Assembly (NCBI GenBank): GCA_001643675.2
Contig: LSRY02000003.1
Coordinates: 2,098,001 to 2,162,000 of the forward strand
Source: Monocercomonoides exilis
Taxonomy: Eukaryota > Preaxostyla > Oxymonadida > Polymastigidae
Reading direction: 5' to 3'
DNA length: 64,000 nucleotides
The notes under the pieces were generated by a model. That model made no database searches. It saw only the letters and a list, made by a program, of their open reading frames with translations, and was not told the DNA's origin. Shown here piece by piece: positions 11,264-21,935 of this stretch. Every line of letters starts with the position of its first letter. Position 1 is the first letter of the stretch. The position numbers and the translations under genes are program-made.

Positions 11264-13018
11264 GCCTATTGGGGATTAAAATTGTAATCAAAACTTTAAA
11301 CGAAGTGAAGATTATTAAGAAAATTCATTGCCAAAGTGAATCAATGAATCATCGAAATGTGAAAACCTTTCCATAAGAGTCAAAAGCTCATATTTGATGG
11401 AAAAGAAAGACAGTGATGGTTTTAAGAGGTTTTGTCACTTTTCAACGTTCATTTATCTATATTCAAAGTGAATTGTCAAACAGAAATTATTGAAAAGAAA
11501 TTTATTCCATTTCAAAAAAGATCAATTGAATTTTGCAACAGAAAACTTTCTATTTGTGGAAGGAAATACTTGTGTTTTGTGCTTCAATAACTCGTTGAAC
11601 AAGTCTCATTAGAACACAAAGTTTTGCAATATTTTCAAAAGGATTATTTATTGTAATGAAATCCAATTATTTTGATATTTGAAAAAAGAGTATTTTTTCC
11701 AAAAACATAAGAAAAACAAATTTAATCATTAAATGATGTTTTTCGGATTTTCACAAAAGAAACAACAAATATTTTCAATTTGAAAAAACTGTGAACTTTT
11801 TTTATTTTTCATTCTGTTCATGAAATTGAATGAAAAGCATTTTCCATAATGTCATTCAAAAGAATGCCACACCATTTTTAAATTTGAAATCAGTGTGAAG
11901 ATTCCTGAAATTTGAAAAACCTTCAAAAAATTGATTTATTTTGAAATTCGATCAAAAAAACAATGTTTTTTTTTGGGATGATTAGCAGTAGGTTCAATTA
12001 CAACTTGAAATTTGCTGAATTCCATCATCATGAAATGTTTCGAATTTTCAATAAAGAAATGATTATTTTGTTAATTGAATATTGATTGGTGAAAGAAATG
12101 AGATAATTGAAAAACAGGGAAAAAGAGAGAGGACCAGTAATTAAATAAATAAATAGGTGACATATGAACAATCAATTCACTTTCATTTATTAGAAATCTC
12201 TTCAAAGAAACTTCAAAATCATATTTGACACTTTCTTCAATGAGGATTTTCAATCTTTAATTTGTAAATTCTTTTATTAAAAGTTTTTGATTTTTTTGGA
12301 TAGAAACTGTAATAATAAGAATAAATATGTTTCGTTCATAAAGATTAACATCATATTTGAAACAAAATGACGATTTTTATTTTCAAGATACTTGCGAAAA
12401 ACAATTTCATTCTTGAAATGAAGATTTTCTTTCTTTGAATGTTTTTGACATGGGAAAACAAGAAGAATGAAAAATATGATTTTGAAATATTCTCCATTTA
12501 CTGAAAAAAAACAAGTGTTTGTGTTATTTTCAGTTTCAAATTTCCAACAGACTTTTCTTTTTTGTTGCAAAGAACTCAAATGACTGATTTGAAAACTGAG
12601 AAGCAGTTTGAGATGATGATTATTTTTGACAAAACTCTTGAATTCAAATAAACTCATTTTATTCAAAAATGGTGGGCTTTTTTCAAATTCAGACTGAAAT
12701 TTGTCCTGAAAAACATGTGATGAAAATAAATCTCTGAAAAATATCCATCATTGAAGCTTTTGACTGGTTTTTTTAATGATTAAAAAAATATTAATTTTTA
12801 ACGGTTCTAATCTTTTTGAATTTTAAATAAAATTGCAACAAAACATCATCAAATTGAGCTTTAAAGACAAAAATCAAAAATTGAATTTGTGAGTTGAATG
12901 AATGTTTCGCAAATATTTTTGTGTCTATTTTGAAGAAGACGCAGATGGTGCGATTATTATTTGGTTAAATAACTCCACAAAGGGAAATTGAAAAGCTCTG
13001 AAAAATTTCATTGTCTAA

Positions 13019-14326
13019 TATACAAATAGCTGCAAAAGTGCACTTTACGAAGCGCGGAAGATTATTATCTTGCATTCCTTTTCTTCTTCTTCTATATCCT
13101 TTTCTCCATCCTTTTTGCAACGTTCTCTCTCACCCTCCCAATGCTCTCACAACTCCATCGATGGAGCCATCCTTCCAAACCTCAACAGCCCTTCCACTTC
13201 TCTCTCTGCCTTCAACACCTCTTTCCTCCACCAAACACGCTCTTCATCAAATGATCCCGTTAAATATATTGGATCTGAGTCTCAAAGAAAGGAATTAAAA
13301 CGATTGCCATTTACTGCTACGAATAGCTATATATTTGAATGGTGCGAATGGAATAATTCAAATGGAGGAAGCGATTGGGGTGGATCACTGAAAGTTAGTT
13401 GCACAAATGCAAATCTCACAATCACTTCGTGCTCATTCAATAATTGTTCCTGTAATGGAAATGGTGGAGCATTGTTTTGTGAAAGTTTGTTGAAGATAAA
13501 CATCACCAAATCATATTTCTCAAACTGCTCTGCAGTTCATGGAGGTGCTGTCAACACATGGTATCCGCAAACGAATTCTATTTATCACATTTCGGAAAAC
13601 AGAGTGGAAAATTGTTCAATAACATACTGGTGTGGAACTGGTTGGTATTTCTGGATTGGCGATTTTCCATCAAATGGTCAATTCTTTTTCACCAAATGCA
13701 AGTGCATCTCAAATTCTGGTGGTGATTCAACAGGTTCACTCACGTTTCATTGGCCTCCGAATAACAAGCCCAACCTGTTTTCAATCGTTGAGTGTCAGTT
13801 CATCAATAATAAGTTAAGTTCTTCTTCCACATGGGGCGGAGCCGGAATATACTTTGATGGAACTTACTCTTGGATGAATGAAGTCAAATTCATCACATTT
13901 TGTTTCTTTGATGGCAACACTGCGACGAATGGCAGAGGGAATGATGTATTCTTCAATGGAAGCAGCATCACTCAATCTCCTTTCCAGCAATGCGGTTCAA
14001 CAACCACAACAAAAAGAGTGTGGAATGCAGGAACTGCAGATAGCAGTGTGTACAATGGATGGCTTCCAATCATCAGCCAGAACAAAATAGTCTCAAATGG
14101 TGGAACTGATGCTGATGCCTGTGGCAAAACACAGCAAAGCCCATGTGCCACAGTGGAGTATGCTCTCGGGTGCATTGCTCCCTTCAGCGATGCCTCCCTC
14201 TCTCTTCTCGTCTCCACTTTCACTCCCACAAACACTCTTACATTCAATGCAATTGACACAAAAATCACTGGAAATGATGAACTTTTTCTGATTTCTTTAT
14301 TATTCCTTCCATTTTCCATTTCATAG
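13019..14326 (+). CDS. Gene D: beta-helix family cassette without ATG
   Basis: Plus-strand frame, open from after a TAA at 13016-13018 to a TAG at 14324-14326. A short hydrophobic/Ser lead (from TTG 13070) joins the core at CSHNSIDGAILPNLNSP, then come the GGSLKVSC, GGALFC and GGAVNT rungs, a WCGTGWYFWIGDF strand like A and H, GGAGIYFDGTYSWMNE, and the D/H-type C-terminal block ACGKTQQSPCATVEYAL. It ends with the shared hydrophobic tail LFLISLLFLPFSIS after the GND breakpoint. G and I have the same upstream joint. There is no ATG before the core, so translation from here would need splicing or a non-ATG start; read as a silent cassette. Diverged mirror partner of G around the palindrome axis. 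Confidence 0.65.
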   Translation, partial: YTNSCKSALYEARKIIILHSFSSSSISFSPSFLQRSLSPSQCSHNSIDGAILPNLNSPSTSLSAFNTSFLHQTRSSSNDPVKYIGSESQRKELKRLPFTATNSYIFEWCEWNNSNGGSDWGGSLKVSCTNANLTITSCSFNNCSCNGNGGALFCESLLKINITKSYFSNCSAVHGGAVNTWYPQTNSIYHISENRVENCSITYWCGTGWYFWIGDFPSNGQFFFTKCKCISNSGGDSTGSLTFHWPPNNKPNLFSIVECQFINNKLSSSSTWGGAGIYFDGTYSWMNEVKFITFCFFDGNTATNGRGNDVFFNGSSITQSPFQQCGSTTTTKRVWNAGTADSSVYNGWLPIISQNKIVSNGGTDADACGKTQQSPCATVEYALGCIAPFSDASLSLLVSTFTPTNTLTFNAIDTKITGNDELFLISLLFLPFSIS

Positions 14327-15200
14327 AAAAATTCACAAGCTTTCATTTTCTTTTCAACAAGAGAACGTATCATCACTTTTCTTTTGAGAAGTCTCACATC
14401 GGATCGCATTAAACATATTTCTTCGTCATTACCTCATCTAATTTTTCTTCTCCATCAAATGCAAATAAAGTTCTTTGCTTTTAAAAAACATCTATTTCCT
14501 TCTTCAAAAAGATATCTTTCGATAATATCAGCAATTTCTTCAAAACTTTCAATTTCTTTTGCCATTCCCATTTCTCCTTTTTCATCCGCTGCAGACGCAC
14601 TTATTTCATAGAATTATCCTTCGATTATTTGTTTTCTTATAAATTTCTATTCCTCTTCTCATTTAATCATCATCTCGTTCCATTGAAGGCACATGACGTT
14701 GTGAAATCAATCGAAGATCATCCTCATAATCATTCGCTCCAAATATCCTTTTCTGCCTTGTTCTTTCTGTTTTCTGTAATCTTTCAACTTCCAAATGAAA
14801 AATGTCAGATTCGATCTTTATAGATTGTGCACCCAATGATCAACTTTTCTTGGTTTGATATTGAATCACTTCCATTGACATATAATTTATACAGATATTT
14901 CGTTATAGAATAAACAATCCTTTTCCGTTTCAGAAAAGAAAATAAAAGATGACACTTGGCCCTGAATTTGACGGGAGTTGAATGAAATGGAAATCACAAT
15001 ATATATTTTTCACTTATTGAAGATGGTGCTGAAGAAGAAGATACAATGAAATGAAATCAATTCGTCCAAAAAGCCTTTTTTCATCATGAGAATAATGAAT
15101 GAAAAATGAAATAAGATGAGCTCAACAATTGATCAATCGAGATGAAGTGAAGAAAATGAAGCAATTTTCTGTTAAATCTAGCATCTCTGCTGATTTAGAT
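14327..15200 (+). repeat. Cassette-type 3' flank plus first copy of a local direct repeat
   Basis: 14327-14690 is the cassette 3' flank module. 14700-15200 is homologous to 17215-17750 in the same orientation; the two direct repeats bracket the single-copy stretch 15.2-17.2 kb. No gene seen. Confidence 0.55.
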
Positions 15201-15904
15201 GAATGGATGCATCAGAAGTTCGATTGCCGATAGAGAAGGAAGTGAGATGAATATTGCAAAAACAATGCAGAAGTTGAAGAACACCAAAAAGGAAGAAAAA
15301 AAGGCGGAAACAAAGGAGAAAAAGGTTAAGATCACAACGAAGAAGAATGAAAATAAAAAAACGAAGAAGACGAAGAAAAAGGCAAAGAAGAAGGCAAAGA
15401 AGAAGAAGTGAAATAGGTGTAATATAGCCCAAAGGCAGAAAAAGGCTGGATTGTTTGAGAGGATGAATTGGATGGGGATGAAGAAGAAAGTGAAGAAGAA
15501 TATGAAACAGAAGAAGAAGAAGAAAAAGAAAAATGAAGAAAAGAAGGCATTGAAGATAATCTTGCTTGTTTTGATGTTGAAGATTGTGATAAATTTGATG
15601 ATGAAGAAGAAAGAAAGAAGAAGGAAGAAGATTTCGGAGAAATAGAACCCATCGGAGAAATACAATCAATATTTCCGTTTCTGTTTTTCCCTTTCCTCTT
15701 TCACAGTCCAATCATCAATCATCAATCCAATTTTCTCCTTTTCCCTCCTCCTCTCTGAATATTCTTCTTCTTCTTCTTCTTCATATTTCTATTGTTCTTC
15801 TGCTATTTCTCTGCTTATTTCTTTCTCATCTCCATTTGATCCATTTTCTTCTTCATTTCTCAACTCTCCCAAAAAATTAACATTGCTCATCAGACAGCAA
15901 ACAT

Positions 15905-16210
15905 TTGGGTGTGGCTGAGTCAAACGAAGATAATCATCCGAATGGAGACATGAAACAGACTGTGATTGAAGATGACGATGAGAAGGAAGATGATGATGTT
16001 GATGGAGGAGAAAATGAAGATATCCATGATGGTGATGAAAATGCTGAGGAAAATAAAAGCGAAGAAGATGAAGAGGAGGATGAGGAAGAGGAGGAAGAGG
16101 CAGCGTGCCTGAAGAGTGCGGAGGCGGAGAAGGCATCTGCACACAAGAGCAATCAGAGCCTTCACAAGTGCTCCAAAAGGGGGATCTTCGACAGCATCTG
16201 CGTGTGGTAG
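15905..16210 (+). CDS. Acidic low-complexity ORF, doubtful
   Basis: About 101 codons from a TTG, rich in Asp and Glu (DDDEKEDDDVDGG, EEDEEEDEEEEEE), ending in a short Cys-containing tail. The opposite strand is also open (about 154 codons, 16253-15789), so strand and reality are unclear. No domain recognised. Confidence 0.15.
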   Translation: MGVAESNEDNHPNGDMKQTVIEDDDEKEDDDVDGGENEDIHDGDENAEENKSEEDEEEDEEEEEEAACLKSAEAEKASAHKSNQSLHKCSKRGIFDSICVW

Positions 16211-16503
16211 ACACTCTCAAACTGTGTGTTCTGCCAGATAGAAACAATTGCAATCACAATCACAATCACAATCACTCGAATTCAGATTGACATATGATAT
16301 GTGAAGAGGAATATGAAGAAGAAGAAGAAGGCGACGATGATAGAGGAATCTGTTTGCATTCTTCCTGTTGCATCGTGACAGAAGCATTGCTGCTTGGAAG
16401 CTCAAAATGAGGGTGACTCCTAACATTCAATGAATTTGAAGCAGATGATTGTGTAGATGGTGAAGAAGGAGGAGAAGGAGGAGAAGGAGGAGAAGGATGA
16501 TGC

Positions 16504-17057
16504 TCATTCATCATATTCCCTCTTTTCATGCAATTCCGAATAAAATTGTTCCAACCAGAAGACGATTCTTTGTCGCTCCTCTCTTCCCTTCCCCTCCTTC
16601 TTCCCTCTGTTCTCCCAAAGGTGGCAGAAGAGGCAGCGCTTCTTCCCCACAAAATGATCCAGGCAACTTTTCAGTCTAACCAAATGCGTCACATAATTCA
16701 TCCCCAGTCATATTCTTTAACTGCTTTTGTATGTTCCTTTGGCTTTTGAGGGTATTGGAATGCTTTGTTGTGTATGTCTTTCCCCAAGCCCTTATCATCT
16801 CTTTCTTCTTTTATTTCCTCTTCTTCTTCTTTATCATCTTTTTCTTCTTCCTCGTTATCATTATGATCGTCTTCTTCGCATTCGTCGTTGTCAATTTTCA
16901 TTTCATCTGATATTTCCTCCCAATTTTTGGTTGATGTGAGAGAATTGAATGATAACGCTCTAAAAAATTGGAATGTGAAGAGACAACTGGCTCTTTCAAT
17001 TTCTGTGATTGTTAAGATGTCTCCTGCTGCTCGTCTTTGCTGCACATCCTGAAGCAT
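16504..17057 (-). CDS. Acidic protein split over two overlapping frames, unrecognised
   Basis: An ATG frame of 119 codons (17057-16698) starts MLQDVQQRRAAGDILTITEI, passes a hydrophobic/aromatic patch, then an Asp/Glu tract, and ends EYDWG-TGA. The next ATG overlaps that stop (16701) and opens 65 codons (MNYVTHLVRLKSCLDHFVGK, then RCLFCHLWENRG) ending at about 16504. The tight overlap suggests one original gene with a 1-nt frame change, or two frames by chance. It is the most protein-like sequence in the guest segment. No family recognised. Confidence 0.3.
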
Positions 17058-17214
17058 TCAAATAAATCATCATGGATATCACATTGAAGGAGCGAACAGC
17101 TAAATGCAGATGAAGTTGCAGAAGCAGAAGCAGAAGCCGAAAATGAAGAAAAACAAGAGAGAGATGGAGAGTTCGCTCAGTCAGAGACATTCACAAGAAA
17201 TTCACTCACATGTT

Positions 17215-18421
17215 AGGAGAACACACGTTGCGATGGAGAAATCTCTCGAAGGTCATCTCTGTTGTCATTCGCCCTCCCCAAACAAGAATTGCTTCAATAT
17301 TATTATCTTTTCGTCTGTGTCTCCTTCATTCACTGAAAATGGAGGGAAAGGCATCCTCCTTTTCTTGTTGCATGTTTGTTTCCCTTCTTTTCTTGCCTCA
17401 TCATAACATCTCTTCCATTTTCATTTATTTCAGCTGCTATTCTGTGTTTGAATAAAGATTCCTTTCGTCTTTCTGAGGAGGAATGAAATTCAAAGTCTGG
17501 CGCTGAATTCGATGGGAGTTGAATGAAATGGAAATCACAAAATATATTTTTCAATTATTGAAGAAGGCATTGAAGAAGTTGATTTGAATGAAATGAATGA
17601 AGTTGTTCAAATTGCCTTTTTTTCATCACGAGAATCGCGAATGAAAAATGAAATGAAAGCATTATTGGTGAACGTTCGTTGAGAGGAAGAAAAGTGAATG
17701 AAATAATTGTTAGTTCAATTTGTCTGCGATTCCATTTGCACAGCTTAAATGCAACAGAAGGTCGATGATCTGATCCAATGCAAAGTTAGTGAATATGGCA
17801 TTGAAGATGTTGGAGATATGGTAAAGATTGCACAGTTTGTGGGAAATGACTAGACGCAGAAGAATTTGAAGAATTTGAAGAAGATGAAGAAGACGAGATG
17901 AATGAGAGATGAACAATCAGTCAAACAACATTTCCGAAGAAGATGATGAAAATGACTCGTGTGATGTTGTCAGTTGGTTTAATGTCACATTTGATAAGTT
18001 GACTTCGGAAGGAATATAAAACCCCAATAACAAATAAAATTGGCCAATTCGCATTAATTTGTCAATGAAGATGGATATCCTCAGTTCATTTGCAAACTTT
18101 GTGTGATTTCATTGCTTTCTCTCCAAAAACAAAAAATAATGATGTTTGTCTGTTGGATCTGAAAAAATGCAAAAGACATAAATATCTGATGAAGATAATT
18201 GCAAAGAAGAAGAAGAATACGAAGATGAAAAGGCAGCAGAAGAAAAAGAAGATTGAGAAAAAGAGGACGAAGGGTCAGAATATAATGCAGAAGAAGAGAC
18301 TGTTTTGCTTGTTTTGACGTTGATGGTGACGAATGAGATGATTAAGACGAAGAAAATGAAGAAAATGAAAAAGAAGGAGAAGGAGAAGGAGAAGGAATGT
18401 TGTGTGCGGAATATGTCTGTC
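17215..18421. repeat. Outer palindrome stratum, left side (diverged)
   Basis: Reverse-complement homology to 35545-36785 on nearly the same axis as the young palindrome (position sums about 53984-54000, against 53966 inside the arms), but clearly diverged. It contains GAA-rich low-complexity tracts. No gene supported. Confidence 0.6.
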
Positions 18422-19409
18422 GGAGAAACAGAAGCTTTTGGATTGCATATTTCCGAATGAGAACGTTCTCATTGGCTTATTTTGGAATCCATGGGAAGAC
18501 GATGATGGTTGAAGAAACTAAAAGGCAAGGAAAAGAGGCAGATAAAGAAGGAAGAAGATGAAGCTGCTAAAGGAGTTGAAAGAGTTGAAAAAGAAATAAA
18601 AGAAAAAGATGAGGAAGAAGAAGAAGAAGAAGAAGAAGAAGAAGATGATGATGATGATGATGAAGTTAATGCTGAATGATCAGAGTTCAACACAATGACT
18701 GCTTTCGCAAACAAAATTCTCGCAGCAGCAGATATGAAAAAAAAAAACGAAAGAAGAAAAAGAAGAAGGGGCATCTGAGAGAGAAATGGAATGAAATGAG
18801 CTCGATGATGCTCTTTGGACGAGCTGGGCGGCAAAGGCGAGCAAGACTCATTTGAAGAAAATACAGGCATAATGAACAGATTCAAATTTCATAACAGACA
18901 ACTGCAGCAAGAGAAGGAAGATTTATTTTATGTTGCAACATGAGAATTTTATGGTTATTTGAACAACAAATTCTCAAATACGAAGAAGGAGTTCTTTCCA
19001 TCAGTCAAACTTAAAAAATCTCGTCAATGAAGAGATTGGAGGAGAAGAAGAAGAAACCATATAATCCGCAAAAATGCAACTTGAAATGGATTGTCACCAG
19101 GAATGACGCTCAACATAAAAAATGCTGTTTGCTGGAATGGAAAAATGATTTAAAAAATACATAAAAATAATTAGTTTTCCATTGATTATCAAAATTCCTC
19201 AAAAGAACACATACACCCTCTCTATTGCAAAAGTAGAAGATTGCCCAATCACTGATGCTGCCATTCTCCTTTTCCATTGTTTCCCTGTGCTCCTTTCTCC
19301 ATCATCCTTTTTTCTCCTTAAATATCCTTCTTTCTATGTTTTCATCCATTTTTTTTCCTGAAAAAAATATCTCCGAATTTTATTCTTTCCAATAACTGTC
19401 CAATTGTTG

Positions 19410-19667
19410 TCATTCCATTTCGCTCTCATCAAAATGCTTTGAAATTGAATTTATTTTCATCCCCTCTCCCAACTGAATACAAAAAATCTGCAATTCACAT
19501 CTGCTGATTGTCTCTCGGCATAGCTCTCTTCTTATGATCTCCTCAGAAAAGCAAAGGAATGGCCATTTATATAATTTATCAGATTCTTGCACTCTGAGAA
19601 GGCCACAGATGGAAACATCTTTAAAATGAACAAGAATAATAAAAAATGCAAACATCAAACTTTTCAT
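19410..19667 (-). CDS. Small secreted-type Cys-containing protein (arm L copy)
   Basis: ATG-initiated frame of 85 codons ending in TGA. The N-terminus MKSLMFAFFIILVHFKDVS has the Lys plus hydrophobic-core shape of a signal peptide; the rest is charged and has five Cys (ICG, LCF, LCR, RCE, FCI). An identical copy is in arm R. It lies in the spacer downstream of E on the same strand. Its composition is more balanced than the surrounding CT/GA tracts. Function unknown. Confidence 0.4.
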   Translation of the reverse strand: MKSLMFAFFIILVHFKDVSICGLLRVQESDKLYKWPFLCFSEEIIRRELCRETISRCELQIFCIQLGEGMKINSISKHFDESEME

Positions 19668-19989
19668 TCATTATTTTGGAAAATGAATTTCCTTCAAAGA
19701 TGCTTTTCATAAAAATCATCTCGCCCAATTCCATCATCAATTCCCCGCCGTCGCTGTCTCGTACCAACGCACAAAATAATATCGCCTATCCTGCAGAAAA
19801 TATTCGTTTGCCGATCTATCATCTTTCCAATGGTTAATTTTGCTCAAAGAAAACAACTCGATCAGAACATCCATAACAATAAACTTGAAAAGTTAAATCA
19901 TTGTTTTTTCTGTGAAATATCTTGCTAAAAATGTCATTATTCAGTTTGATGGTGTGAATGCTTATATTTTTATGACTATTTTGCGTTTT

Positions 19990-20645
19990 CTATTTTTTTG
20001 TTGTTTCCGCCTTTGAAGGATGTTCTTGTTGAATGTGAATGGGAAATTCGGGATGGTTTCTGTGTTTCTGTGGATTTGCAAAAATGCAGGAGAAGGGCGC
20101 ATTGAAAGCACTCACTGGTTTGAGAGCATTGTTTCCCTTGAATTTGTGATGATTGGGATGATTTCTCTCTATCTCTCTTTCTTTCTTGATAAATTTTGAA
20201 GAATAGATAAATGTGATGGCACACGACGAGAAAGAACAGAAACAGGAAATGGAAGAAATGCATGGGACAATAGGCAAAATGGAAGAAGAAGAACAATTTA
20301 TGTCTGCTCTGATGCCTGAAATGCTTGACAAAACGAAAATGAATAATAACGAATGAAGAAAAGAAAAACGACAATGGAAAATTCTATGTTGCTGTTAAAG
20401 CATATGAACTGTTGCAAAGAGCTGAATGGAGCAAGGATTGGTCGTTTTGTCAATCCTTCACTGAGTAGAAAAATTGGAAAGATGATTGTTGATGAAGAAG
20501 AGAAGGATGAAAAATCACTGATTGTCCTTTTCGAATGATGTTTTTCATCGCATGATTGACTTTGCAATTTGTTGAAAAATAGCTTGAATAAACGTCAAAA
20601 AGCGGAAAGGACTGTTTTGAGGTTGTGTGACGCTGATAAATAGAA
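19990..20645 (+). other. Patchwork of short coding-like frames (arm L)
   Basis: On the plus strand, short frames follow one another: an ATG frame at about 20216-20356 (MAHDEKEQKQEMEEMHGTIG...), another overlapping it from 20353 to 20538 (MKKRKTTMENSMLLLKHMNC...), and a short tail to about 20641. They overlap with frame changes and could be a decayed gene or exons. The reverse strand is also open in part. Mirrored at 33321-33976. Not assignable. Confidence 0.25.
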
Positions 20646-20649
20646 TGTA

Positions 20650-21935
20650 TTATTTCACTTGTTTCATAATTGATGATTGCAATATTTTTTTTTATTTTTT
20701 TGTGTTGATTAATTTAGGTTTCTTCAAAATGATGGCATTGAACGAGACGTCATCAGAAGCGCCTCGGCCACACTGAGCTTGGCATTGTTTGCTTAATTGA
20801 GGATATTTTTTGTGAACAGATGATTCAATGAAAAATATTTGGAAGAGACCGTTGCAGAGCGGCTGTGCTTGGCGAGAGAGGCGACCAGAGAATTGGAAAA
20901 GAAAGGGAAAAGAAGTGGCTTTGGAATAGGATTGTTGGAGGAAGAAAACAAAATGAGAAGAAGAACAAATGAGAAGTTGAGGAGATGAGAGGGGAAAAGA
21001 AGAAAGAGAACGATTGAGTTTTAATTGGAGTGGTAACAAGAAGATAAAGAAGAAGAATTTGAAAATATTGGGGTTTTCTTTTCAAAATGAAAAGTCGGAG
21101 CAACAATTCAAAGTCAGCCAATGACTTGTGGATATGCAGCTTAATTCATGAATTGCAGTTTATCCATCTCAAATTTTGTGTAACAATTTTCAATTCCTTC
21201 TGAAGTCAATTTATCAAATACGATATTTTTTGCCAGTCAACAACATCATACAAAGCATTCTTAACTTCTTCACAAGTATCATTGAAAAAAATGAATTTAT
21301 GCAGATGTCTTTTTTCATCTGAATTGTAAAAGGAAAATGAAAAGAAGGATTACTTAGCGATTGATAAGCCGAGAAGAAGAAATGCTAATGAAACAATTTT
21401 CAGTTGAATTTGTCAAAAATTGCTGATTGAACAGCTTGAATATTTGAATGCCAAAAGTATGATCCAATGCGAAGTGAGATGAATCATCAAAAAAGAAGAA
21501 GGAAAGATCAGCTGAAATTAAACAACAATAGATATGATTTCGAATCAAGAAAAGCGGAGCAGCAGGCTTGCAATCAAAAATGGTGGACGACTTTGCCTTT
21601 TTTGTTTGGTAGATGAAAGAGGCTCAGATGAAAAAAGCATATTATCGAAACAATTCTTGAACGGAATAAATGATTGAAATGATGTTCTTCTTCAGATCAC
21701 ACAATGCCAAATGCCTTCAACGAGAAATCAAAGATGAGACGATGAAGGAAAGTTATTTAGAGGAAAGACATGTTCAAAGAAAAATTCTATGAAACAACAG
21801 AATTTACAGAAGATATATGGTGATTAATCAATCAAATGCAAAAATGAGATGTTTTCTTCAATTTTGTGTGCCATCTCCCCAACTTTCTTCGATTTTACCG
21901 TCACTTGCACATAAATTCACAATTTGTCTGCTCAT
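20650..21935. other. Spacer between E and the distal arm
   Basis: AT-rich spacer downstream of E. It includes a short block (about 21180-21260) related to the dispersed spacer module seen near 6.5, 18.0 and 35.97 kb. No convincing gene. Confidence 0.4.

Larger units (their letters stand above)
8850..13018. other. C/D divergent intergenic region
   Basis: About 4 kb of AT-rich non-coding DNA between the head-to-head cassettes C and D. The part nearest C (8.85-9.2 kb) matches the part nearest J (52.6-53.0 kb, inverted); the part nearest D (about 11.0-13.07 kb) matches the 5' flanks of G (38.4-40.6 kb) and I (49.6-52.5 kb). It holds a 906-bp MITE (9214-10119), an A33/T11 homopolymer pair (about 10131-10174) and a 251-bp TIR-bounded segment (11013-11263). 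No conserved coding frame seen. A shared bidirectional promoter would have to be here. Confidence 0.6.
15201..17214. other. Single-copy guest segment
   Basis: About 2 kb with no counterpart elsewhere in the window and missing from the mirror position at about 36.78 kb. Composition changes several times: a Lys-codon-rich GAA tract (15.2-15.65 kb), a more GC-rich acidic/Ser tract (15.9-16.5 kb), a short (AATCAC)n repeat at about 16251-16275 and GGAGAA repeats at about 16467-16497. Candidate ORFs are listed separately. Confidence 0.5.

Noticed and set aside
14327-14611. Apparent continuation of D through its TAG for about 95 codons
   Set aside because: In-frame openness is explained by CT-rich sequence; the homologous flanks of G and H shift frame, so there is no support for read-through.
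15178-15711. Long Leu/Phe/Ser or Lys/Glu frames in CTT/GAA tracts (also 5659-6434, 35405-35897)
   Set aside because: Pyrimidine-rich strands rarely contain stop codons, so such frames are open by composition. They do not keep frame between paralogous spacer copies.
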